From Globodera rostochiensis (taxonomy: Eukaryota > Nematoda > Chromadorea > Rhabditida > Heteroderidae), in assembly GCA_018350325.1 (NCBI GenBank), contig JAEVLN010000004.1:4568082-4632081 (forward strand): a stretch of DNA of 64,000 nt, in the 5' to 3' direction. The translations under genes were made by a program, and so were the position numbers. Under the pieces are notes generated by a model, which ran no database searches, was not told the origin of the DNA, and was given only the letters and a program-made list of their open reading frames with translations. Of this stretch, positions 41,882 through 50,971 are shown one piece after another; position 1 is the first letter of the stretch, and each line of letters begins with the position of its first letter.

Positions 41882-43120
41882 TCAACCAATGGCCCTGCTT
41901 CTGCTGTTCTTCCCATATTCCTGCCGCTTTTGCTGTTGACTTTCCCCTTCAATCCCTCCGTCTTGTTGCTTCACGTTCGGTTCGTCCTCATTCAGGGTGA
42001 ACACCTTCAATAGGTACTTATTATTTTAAAGAATGTACTGTTTTTGAAGGTCCAGTTTAACAAATTCCATCAAAAATTCTTTATTTTCGAACATTGTGAT
42101 CAAGAAAATAGTTTATCGTGCTCAGCACACCAAAAAAGACATAGGAATACCCCCCTCTCCCCCCCCCCCCCACCTGATAGTCCGGCAAAACCTTCTTCAG
42201 AGTGACTCTTGCCGAGTTGGACAGCGCTTTCTCGTCAGCAGCGACTTTCTGCGCTTCTTTTTTCCTTTGTCTGTTGATTAAAATAACTTTTATGAAAAGC
42301 CCAAGTCCGGGCTCAAAGGTTGGTGCTTAACTCACTGGTGCTTCAATGACTGTTTCTCACAGCGGAGGAATGGGTCGGGGACATCTGAAGGCCAAAAACA
42401 TTTCAGCGGCGACCATTCGGTTGCTTCTCACATAATTCGGCATATCCTTTCACATTTGGACTGTCCCATCCCAATTGAAATTGTTCCTGGCAACGCCGCA
42501 GGGTGTGCAACTGCCAAGAAAGAAGGCACAGAACGGAACAAAGGAGGACGAAGTGGGCGGGGAGCAGCACAAAGAATGGCGATGAATGGGAAGGGACGAA
42601 CGGCAACAGAACTTAGGTAGTTAGGACTGGGAAGGAATCTTGAGGATTGGGCGAACCCGAGAGGACGTGCACGGTACGAGCAGGTTCTCGCAAGCAGTAG
42701 ACGAGCAGCACAACGAACAGAGTGGGGAACACCGTCAGAGCGAACATTTGAATAGGGGGGGAGGGGGAAATGTTCAAGAATTCATAGGATTAACGGGGGT
42801 CAGGTTCTCGTTACCAACAGAATGAGCATCGGACGGAGTGCCGTTGGGTTGGACCGTCGGAAGGCGTACAAAGCGGAGAGGAAAATGACACCGACAAGGG
42901 GCCACAGGGGCAGGGAAAAGGGCAGAGAAAGCGACAACACGGCCAAGGAAATGGCCGCGTCGGCGAGAACAAAGAGACGGGCAACCGCCTGAGGGCATTT
43001 TGCCTTGGAAAATGCCGAATGGCACCGGGACTTTACACTGACCACAGTGCGCTCGCCCTGAACTTCTCGGTCCCGATAGTCTCCGTCCTGCGACAGCAAC
43101 GCTTTCGAATATTCTGACAT
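41882..43120 (-). CDS. Four-pass membrane protein, family not recognised
   Basis: The model starts at ATG 43120 (MSEYSKALLSQDGD). Exon 1 (43120-42815) gives two hydrophobic segments around LADAAISLAVLSLSLP and WPLVGVIFLSALYAF. The next exon (from about 42747) gives FALTVFPTLFVVLLVYCL. The third gives FFVLLPAHFVLLCSVLCLLSW followed by LHTLRRCQEQFQLGW. Later exons give YAELYVPDPFLRCEKQSLKHQ and a Lys/Glu-rich cytoplasmic tail to the stop 41882-41884. Phases agree except at the exon 1/2 join, where no AG acceptor exists (AA is found instead). The arrangement suggests a tetraspan plasma- or vesicle-membrane protein. It lies next to, and in the same orientation as, the MARVEL-domain gene. Confidence 0.68.
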
Positions 43121-43469
43121 TTACTGAACGGAATATTGGCGGCAGACTGCAGCAGATAACGCGGAAATTCTACTGATGAATGAGGCGGGGGGGGGGGGGA
43201 TTTTCTTGAATTGAGCTGGCGGTGCATTAGATGGATGGAAGGAGGGGAGGCTGGACACGCTCAGCCCCCCCCCCCCCCCCGGATGATCTTATCTCGCCTA
43301 AAGCGGAACTGCCGGACAGCAAAAGAACATTTGATATTGGCAAAAGAAGTGATGGGGGCATTTCCGAAGATGGAATTAATGCAAATGCAAAGAATAAAAT
43401 ATTCATCAAATTCAATGCGAGTGTTTCCGGTTGCTTCTTCCCCCCTTTCCCCTGCAGGGCACCAGCCAA
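43121..43469. other. Gap between tetraspan and MARVEL genes with G and C tracts
   Basis: About 350 bp containing a G run at 43188-43199 and a C run at 43265-43280, which can pair with each other. The two genes have the same orientation with this short spacing, so an operon-like arrangement is possible. Nothing in the sequence proves it. Confidence 0.45.
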
Positions 43470-44152
43470 TCAAATGGGAAGGTGTCCATCGGACATTGTG
43501 CGGTTTCCTTTGAAGTCCCACTGGAAGAGAAGAAAGACGACCAACACGCACACCTTAAATATGCCAAATTAATTAATTGTGCCTTCAATCGCACTTCGGC
43601 GGATGTTTTTGCTTTGGTAAATCTCTCAAAATCAGAGGCCCCGCTTTCTTGTTTTGAGTTTGAAGCACAAGACTTAAGAGTTACCGCCGCGATGATCATC
43701 CAAACGTCCCAGTAGCTGTTCTGTATCATGTACCACAGCAGAAGGACAATGGCGACCAGAAACAGAATGGCGGCCACAACATTGTACAGCTGTTCCAGCT
43801 TCAAAGGGCGGATGTTGAACAGATTGAGGAGGAAGAGGACACTGAAATGGCAGTGGCCGGTCACCAATTTAGGCACAAAATGGTCAATGGCCCCAATTTT
43901 GTCGCCAAATCGGCTCACATATTGATCAGCAAACACAAAAAGTTCAGCCCGCTCACATAGCCGAGACGACCTTCGCCGAAGCAGCTGTACCCGCCGTACC
44001 TTAAGTAAAAAAACGAAACTGAACAAGTCCGTCCAGTTCGACCAATTTGAGCAAAGCACTGAACAGACGACAAAACCGAGCACAATTTGAATGACTTTTG
44101 TGATGCCGCGGTTGGAGGAAATGTATTCGGACTGGAAGCGAACTTCGCCCAT
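43470..44152 (-). CDS. MARVEL-domain four-pass membrane protein
   Basis: MARVEL proteins act in membrane apposition and vesicle traffic. Four exons join in phase. Exon 1 (from ATG 44152) encodes MGEVRFQSEYISSNRG and TM1, ITKVIQIVLGFVVCSVLCSNW. Exon 2 encodes YGGYSCFGEGRLGYVSG and TM2. Exon 3 encodes a loop ending PLKLEQLYNVVAA, TM3, and YWDVWMIIAA. The last encodes WDFKGNRTMSDGHLPI and the stop at 43470-43472. The FGEGRLGYVSG loop after TM1 and the LEQLYNVVAAILFLVA segment are characteristic of MARVEL proteins of invertebrates. The total is about 150 residues. I do not assign an orthologue. Confidence 0.75.
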
Positions 44153-45108
44153 CTTTCGAGCTGAGGAGAGGCGGTGGCAGTAGAAATACTGGTCGAAAAG
44201 GAAGGGACAGTCGGCAATAATGCTAACAAATTATTACAAAATGTCATCGAATAAACGAACAAATTTAAAGACTCATAACAGCCCCTAGGGGGTTTAGCAA
44301 AAACAAAGGCAACTTCACGATGGAAAAAACAGCGAATGAAGACGATAGTCGAGCAGCCAATTTGGATCAAAAACCGTTAACCACACCAACCCAACTGCAG
44401 TCGGCCGATGGTTTGTGAGGCAATTCAATGCTGACGGATAACGACGGAGGTTGGCGATGGTGGGCAACGACCGGCGGGTGGGGGGGGGAGGGGGGTGGGT
44501 AATGAGTGATAAGAGGGGGAGGGGGAGGGGATGAACAATCCAAGCAAATATTTGGTTACTTGGGGGTAGAAAACAGCAGCGACAGGAGGACGAATGAAAG
44601 CGTAAACAGTGCCGTAACAACCGAAAACACAATTCGTCGTACCTTTTATACGCTTTATTGGGGGGTTTTTATGTCTAAAAATAGAAAAATTGTTGGGCGA
44701 CAAGCGAAAGGAAAAGCGGCGACCGTCCTTCGGCTATAGGATTGGTTTGCTTTGATCACAACAATTATCACACAATCGCTCTCCATTTGTTGGCTATTGG
44801 CTAGCAAATAAGTGAACAGAAATCGAAGTCGGAAAGAACAAAACTTTCGGTTTTAAAGGTTTTGACTGATTTGGGGGAGAACATTCGTCGAGGGCGATTC
44901 GAAGACAGAAGCCAGCGGCCATTCGCTGGGGGGTTGGCGACATTTTCACTCAATCGAAAAATCGGCGATTTTGGTTGGGACCGAACAGAGCGGTCCGGGT
45001 CTGAGGCGTGATCTAAAAAAGAAAGGCATTCATTTACATAAAAAACAAAGAAAAAGACCACCGCCGTCCCCCCCCCCCAAACGATTTTTACAACTTTCTT
45101 AAAATTAT
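44153..45108. other. Intergenic region upstream of MARVEL gene
   Basis: Contains G-rich tracts at 44479-44530 and a C run at 45069-45078. Competing short frames on both strands (for example 44425-44739) look like composition artefacts. It should include the V-ATPase 3' end and the MARVEL promoter. Confidence 0.5.
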
Positions 45109-46199
45109 TTAATATTTTTGAGTTTTCCACGGCTTCTTCAATCCCGCACTATTTATAATGCTGCCACCAAATTTATCTTTTTCTTTTGCAAACGGCGGAA
45201 TTGTTGCACTGACTTTGTCGGCGATGAGGTCGAGACGCGCTTCCAACGTTGACAATACTCGGATTTTACCATCCCTGGCGAGCAGTTCGACGCCACCCGC
45301 ACTGTCCGGTGGAAGGTAATGTTCATTGTCAATTTTCACCTGAAAGAACGCATTAAAAATAGTCGGGCCTGATGACTACTTCGCTTCGATTTCCCCACGT
45401 CCGCTGAAGCTCTTCCAAACATTCGGGCAAAATCCTCGAGACCAACTCCTCGTCCTTTTTGCGACATCGCAGCACGATTTTGTTTTCGAGCAGTTGGAAG
45501 AAACCCTTTAACATAAAGTTTTGCATATTCCGCAAAAGGTAATCATGGAGAATGGTTTTTCCCCAAAAATAAGTCTGAAAAGCTTCACTTAAAGGCTTCA
45601 ACTGGGGGGAGGAATAGCCGGGGGAGAAAAAAATTTGGGAAATTTCTAAAAATAAGACAATTTCACAGAAATTTCCCTGACGACGACACCGCCGGGAGAT
45701 TTGATAAAGCCGTTTGTCGAAAGTCATCGACTAAACCTGCAACAAAAGCCCCTTCAAAATCGCCGGGTAGCGCTCTCTGTCCGCCGAAATTTTGCTGAGA
45801 TTCGCACGGGACTCCTCCAGCACATTGTTTAGGTGGTCGTCCCGCGACTTCAGACATTTCAGTCGGCTTTGGTTTTGCATGTTCGAGCGCTGAATTTTAC
45901 GCTGCAGCTCGACCTGCTTCTCCTTCTTCTCGTAATACTCCATTATTTTCTGCCGCTGCTGCTGAACCAACTTTCCCTAAATTCATTAAAGCTTAACTCG
46001 TGTCTCGTCGTCAATCAAAATATGGAAATTTCAATAGACAAGCCAATCTAATTTCTGGTCTGGACGGACCGACCTTTTCAATGTTGAACTCCTCCTCCGC
46101 CTTGGCATCGATCTCTTCCGCCTTTTCGTTTGCCTCCTGCTCAATGAACGCCATCATATGGCGAAGTTGCTTTTGCACATCGTTGTCGGAGATGCCCAT
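45109..46199 (-). CDS. vha-8: V-type H+-ATPase subunit E
   Basis: Subunit E is part of the peripheral stalk of the vacuolar proton pump, linking the V1 catalytic head to the membrane sector. The reading starts [46 protein letters not shown] (ATG 46199), the hallmark N-terminal coiled coil. It continues with [20 protein letters not shown], an [26 protein letters not shown] block (45750-45470), and the C-terminal globular part. There, [28 protein letters not shown] (about 45300-45200) and FGGSI precede the stop at 45109. About 230 residues over four or five exons matches the family. C. elegans vha-8 is the single-copy counterpart. Confidence 0.95.
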
Positions 46200-46871
46200 T
46201 TCGATGAAAAGTGTTCACTGGATGGATAACGGATCCTTTGAAATTTACTGACAATAAAAAAGAAAAAGTGACAATGTGCGCACTCGCTTTCCATGCATGA
46301 TTAAAAATTACATAAAGAATTAAAGATCAATAAAGGAATCGTTTCGAAACTATCAATTTGAAAAGTCAGAATAATAATTTGTTTGTAGAATAATATTATT
46401 TGTGTTTAATGTAGAGTTGGTCGGGACCGGTCGGGATGGGCGGAAATCTATTTTGAAAACACGGAAAGATTTTTTTTAACGGAAAAAACTGTCTAAAAAC
46501 AACGGAACTTTTTCAAAGTAAATTTAAAAAAATTATTTTATTAATTTTTATTAAAATAATGTTTAAATCACTCAAAATATTCGCTTTAAAAAAGTTTAGA
46601 AATAAATCTCGAGTTACTTAAACTCGTTTCTGATTCAAAAAACCGCCTTAAATTCTCGATTTTTATTTTCTTTTGATAAATTCGTAACCAATGCATCGTA
46701 TTGTAAAATTGCCAATTTTTGCTTTTTTTCTACAGTAAATTCACCAATTTTACAATAACTTGGGGATTTTTTGGTGGGATAATTGCGTGTACATAAAATT
46801 TGGTGAATAAATCTTTTTCGATATTCGGAAAATATTTGTTCTATTCGGCGCCATCCCTCCGTTCTCTGCCC
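46200..46871. other. AT-rich region upstream of the V-ATPase E gene
   Basis: Very AT-rich, with TTAATTTTTATTAAAATAA-type inverted repeats around 46535-46562 and a GGTCGGGACCGGTCGGGATGGG patch near 46424-46442. That patch may be a degraded repeat related to the G/C hairpin region at 57520. I see no coding frame. Confidence 0.5.
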
Positions 46872-46887
46872 TCATTTGTTCCCCCCT

Positions 46888-48055
46888 TTATTCGTCTCTT
46901 TTTGTTCGTAATTTGAACATGAGGAGACGAACGTGCTGATGTCCTCGCAGGACGCGTGTACGTACATCTGCAGGAAGAAGCAATTGCTTCTCACCCATCC
47001 GCGAGGGTCGGACACACCGAACATTGTCGCGTAACTGAGAGATTTCGTTGGAATTGTAATGAATGCCTCCGAACCTTTCCATCTTCCGACAGTTTTGTTG
47101 TGTCATCTGAAGTGACTCCTCTGCTATGGACACTGGCGCGAAAGCCTTTAGCATCGATGCAGAATTGGCATTTTGTGCCATTGTCGCCGCCTTTGTGCTG
47201 TACACAACTGCTGGTCTCATGCCGTCCTCCGTTCTGTTGCGTCGTTCGTAGACCAAAAGTGACGAGCTCGTGGTCGTTGCACTGCTCGGCAACCCCGTCG
47301 TTGTCGGCGAGTACATCAAAGAATTTGTGAGCTTTACTCGCGCAGCGAGTGTCGCTTTAATTGCTGTTGCTGGTGCTGCTTCACCAGCGGCAGACCGCAA
47401 CCAATTTTTATGAATATTTTCTGAAGAGAAAATTTTGAAAAAACAAAATTAGGCATTTACGCACGTCCCTTCCCCGCTTCTCCCTCCCGGCGACGCTCAT
47501 CGTATTTTATTCGAATTTCTTTCATCAAATTTTCTTTGCGAATGTTTTGGTCCAATTTTATTATTCGCAACAAAGGCGGCGGCTTCATAGAAAAGCCACG
47601 AGTCGGCACCTTTCTGATCGGCGATCGAATTGGCCGCCTCGGAGTGGCGATTGCCTTCTCTGAATATTTCCGAACTTTCATCAAACGCTTTCAGAGAATT
47701 CTCTGATTTTGGAGAGTTTTTAAACCTTTTCGTTCCTGTGGCACAAATGCCGCAGCCAACGGCGGCTCCAATTCTATCGAAGTCGACCTTTGCGCGTTCG
47801 CCTCATTCCCATCGAACCCCAAATATTCCTCCACACATCGTAATCTACAGTACCTAAATGCGTTTTTTGTCCAATTTTATTCTGATCAGTGATCAGTGAT
47901 CACCTTTTGGTCATCTTCCCTTTGAGAATGCCGCCGTTGGCTTTTTCCTTCGGTGTCACATCGTTTAAACTGTCGCCAAATTTTGGAGTGGAAGAAGTCA
48001 GTTGAAGAATGATGGAAAAAATAGTCAGAAACTTTGGCAAAAGAATCATTGCCAT
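46888..48055 (-). CDS. Secreted protein of unknown family (~337 aa)
   Basis: Four exons join in perfect phase: 48055-47904, 47844-47726, 47674-47465 and 47420-46888. The first encodes a clear signal peptide (MAMILLPKFLTIFSIILQLT) then TPKFGDSLND. Exon 2 has RCVEEYLGFDGNEA. Exon 3 is strongly basic (PRRPIRSPIRKVPTRGF and an IRKENLMKEIRIKYDERRREGE helix). Exon 4 is Ser/Thr/Ala-rich. The intron between exons 2 and 3 is 51 bp. No transmembrane segment follows the signal, so secretion is likely. The C-terminal end is ambiguous. A competing frame ending at 46872 reads FGVSDPRGWVRSNCFFLQMY with three Cys and might be joined by an alternative splice. I do not recognise the family. Confidence 0.6.
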
Positions 48056-48544
48056 AAGTTTCAATGATAGAAAATGTTTAAAAGGGACAAAAACCGTAAT
48101 ATTTTCTTACGGGGCTTTGGGAATTGAAAATAGGAAAAAGCATTTTATCTCATTTCGGCAGGTCGACGGACAAACTTTTGGCTGACATTCAATAGTTCGC
48201 ATTCTCTCCTTCCCCCGAAGGGTCAATCGCCCCATTTTGAGGGGGAGGGATCAATCGTCGCCCGAGGCGATCGGTCGGTGAGTGAAAGTGGGAGGCATTC
48301 CACCCCCCGGGGGCCCCCATAAATCCATCCATTGCAATGGCACCAGAAAAAAAACTCTCAATTAATTCACTGCGGATAAAATTGGTGAAGGTTAACGATC
48401 AATTGGTTATATTTATTGCGAAAAATGCAAACGAACAATTCGATCGAATTTGAAGAAGAATTTTAAGGACAAAAGGTTCCCGAGATGTGACACTTCGAAA
48501 TGTTCGGCTCTTAAAATCGTCGTTGGAGCCGTCCTTTTTCATTG
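48056..48544. other. Intergenic region between the two secreted-protein genes
   Basis: About 490 bp with GGGGGAGGGATC and CCCCCCGGGGGCCCCC patches (48240-48318). I see no coding frame. It should carry the promoter of the 48055 gene and the 3' end of the 48993 gene. Confidence 0.5.
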
Positions 48545-48993
48545 TCAAACGTAAGAAATGTAGCAAGCTGCTCCTTGGGCCGGGAAATATCCGTTGACGT
48601 AGGCTAACACGGGAAAGCCCATAAAACGGCACAAAAAAAACGGAGACTCACCCAAAATTTCACATTTAAATTGGAACTCGCCCAGCTGGAAGAGGTTGAC
48701 CGCCCTGCAGTTCCGGTGCAGACAAGCCGCTTTGCACTCGTCGATGTCCTTGATTTGGCATTGGACGTTTGAGGCGGCAAATAAGTAATAAACTTGCCTG
48801 GACTTGGTCGATCTCGTAAATTTTGCCTCCCCGGCATTCCATGTTCTGCATCAGATGGTACGGCTTGTCGTTGACGTATTGAATCTGGGGAAGGGCTAAA
48901 AACAGACAAAAGAGCTACAAAATGAGCGAAAGTCTCACAAACGCAACACGCCGTCAGACCGGCAAGCACCAGACAGAAGAGAGGGCTCCACAT
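48545..48993 (-). CDS. Small secreted PAN/apple-like protein (~100 aa)
   Basis: ATG 48993 starts a signal peptide, MWSPLFCLVLAGLTACCV. After splicing, the mature part reads SLPQIQYVNDKPYHLM, then MECRGGKIYEIDQVQ, DIDECKAACLHRNCRAVNLFQ, and AYVNGYFPAQGAACYISYV to the stop at 48545-48547. The CxxxC spacing in DIDECKAACLHRNCRAVNL is typical of PAN/apple domains (protein- or sugar-binding, disulfide-bonded). The domain would be short and ends right after the last Cys region. All three joins keep phase; the second intron (48797-48749, 49 bp) has a GC donor. It lies just upstream of another secreted-protein gene in the same orientation. Confidence 0.7.
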
Positions 48994-50164
48994 GGTGGTC
49001 AAAAGGAGAGGAGATGAACGCTTCGGGGGATGGCGGAAGAAGAAGAGGACGACGGAGGCGGTGAGAAGCATTCCCTCGAGCACCTTTTATACCGGGAAAC
49101 GCACAAATAAATACATTCAAGCAAAAGAATGAATGGCCAATACCCCGGGGGGGAGGGGGAAAGCGAATGAATTGAATACGAACGGTAAAGGGGGGGGGGG
49201 ACAAACAAAATGAATGGCCAAATAATGTACGACGTATCACAAAGAATAACAATCAAAAAAAAGACGAGGAGACAACTTTCCTGCTGTTCCCAATAATTCG
49301 CCATTATAAGGCCGCTCAGCCGTTCACAAAGTCCTCCGACTATTTTATTGGTTTGGCAATGTTAATGGACGTGCAAAATGAATAAAATGTTTGGGTCTGA
49401 TCAGTAAATGACCGCTTCCGACCCAAGTAAAATCGCTCGCATTGACTTAACCCAATGGCGCCGATGAGTGCGTGTGGTAATTTCGATCAAATGAAATTCA
49501 ATTGGACGAATCACTCACCCACCACTAATCTCTCTCTATCAACAACAATAATGCATTGAAAGGCCAAATTGTGGGCTCTAACGGGAAGAGGGAATTGGTG
49601 GGGACAAACATTTTCAACTTTTTCCAAACGAGAAGGACCACAAAAAGGGGGGGGGGGTGTGGATGGATTTTCGACTGTGGCTGAGATAGAGACGGAGATT
49701 GATGTATTTTGTCCAAGTCGGGAGTTGGTGGAAGGGTCGGGTCGTCTGCTCGGAGTCAGTCAGTGGGGGGAGTGTAAGAGTTGAATGTGAAGGACGGTAA
49801 AGTGGATTTCCTTCCAATTCCCAACTTACCCCCCCCCCCGCCCACCAGCACTCCTTCGCTTCCGATCCTCCATAACTGTCGATGGGAAAGGAAGATAGGG
49901 CGAGAGTCTCGATCTCAGTGTGTGTTCCATGTCCCCCTCCCCCTCATAGAGGGAACTGGTCGGTGGGTTCGAATTTGGGAAGGAGGGAGGGGGATATGGC
50001 CAATCCAATCAACAAGAACCCTCCATCGCGCCGTCTCACTCTGCAAATTCATCGTCATTAAATAAAGAGGAAGAAGTTACAAAAAAGCGACAATTTTTCC
50101 CGCATAGAAATTTTAAAAAATTTCGAATTCGGGTTCGGGGTTCGGAATTTGCAAAAAGTGCGGG
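48994..50164. other. Intergenic region with G/C tracts
   Basis: Contains a G run at 49191-49200 and another at 49646-49655, a C run at 49830-49839 and CT-rich patches near 49930. A fragment TTTCGAATTCGGGTTCGGGG at about 50118-50137 matches the centre of the 10041-10425 foldback element. No coding frame is supported. Confidence 0.5.
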
Positions 50165-50521
50165 ACGTTTCAGTGCAGCAAAGTTTGGAAAGCTATAACT
50201 TTTTCCAAACTTAAAAAAACCAGTTGTGCTTAGTACTTTTTGCAAGTTCTAAGTCTTTAGAAGTTTTCATTAAGAAAAAGCTAAGCGATTCGAAACATTT
50301 CAAAAAAGTTATAGCCGCACGAACAAAATTAGCCCGAAAAACATGAACTTTTTGTTTGTTTGTACATATGGCTATAACTTTTTTGAACTGTTTCCAATAG
50401 CTTAGCTTTTTCTTAATGAAAACTTCTAAAGAATTAGAGCTTTCAAAAAGTACTAAGCATGACTAGTTTTGTTAAGTTTGGAAAAAGTTATAGCGTTTCA
50501 AACTTTGCCGCACTGAAACGT
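50165..50521. mobile_element. Foldback element with two 152 bp arms
   Basis: The left arm 50165-50316 begins ACGTTTCAGTGC and contains AAGTTTGGAAAGCTATAAC and TTTTCATTAAGAAAAAGCTAAGC. The right arm 50370-50521 is its reverse complement, ending GCACTGAAACGT, with only scattered mismatches. The 53 bp loop is AT-rich. There is no transposase frame. Arms of equal length with a short loop are typical of foldback-type or MITE elements. Confidence 0.9.
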
Positions 50522-50971
50522 GCTCCGAAAAATTATATTCGAATTTGTAAACAATCATTACGCCAAATATTAACTTTACGCCAAATATTTAACTAAGTGA
50601 AAAAAAATACATTTTATCAGCGCACTTCCCGAAACCTAACAAAAAAAAGCAGCAGGAACAGCCAAAAGACACCAAAAAGCATCATAAAATCATTTTAAAA
50701 TTTTACTATCATTGACTTTCCAAAAAACTAAAATGATGCTAAAGTAGCAGAGATAAGACCCCGGCTATATACGGAAGAACAGCCATTACTTGCCCTTTTG
50801 TTGTAATTTTGTGCCTTTTAGAGATTTTAGACCAAAACCAACTTACCTAACTATTAGCTAATCCTTCATATTACATTTTACTTTTTTCTATTTATAATGT
50901 TCCTCTAAAAGTACAGAATTTAATTGATATTAATCATTTCTATCGATTGAGAAGAATACGAAAAATTCAAC
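50522..50971. other. AT-rich promoter region of the LEM-2 gene
   Basis: AT-rich, with short direct repeats (TTACGCCAAATATTAACT / TTACGCCAAATATTTAACT at about 50560-50597). No coding frame. Confidence 0.45.

Noticed and set aside
44425..44703. Minus-strand frame upstream of the MARVEL gene
   Set aside because: Arises from GGGGGAGGGG tracts; no start context or splice partner.
46956..47330. Plus-strand 124-codon frame opposite the secreted protein
   Set aside because: The minus-strand frame joins three upstream exons in phase and starts with a signal peptide; the plus frame has no partner exons.
41882..49000. Operon of minus-strand genes (tetraspan, MARVEL, V-ATPase E, two secreted proteins)
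   Set aside because: Spacing varies from 350 to 950 bp and no trans-splice evidence can be seen in DNA; co-orientation alone is not enough.
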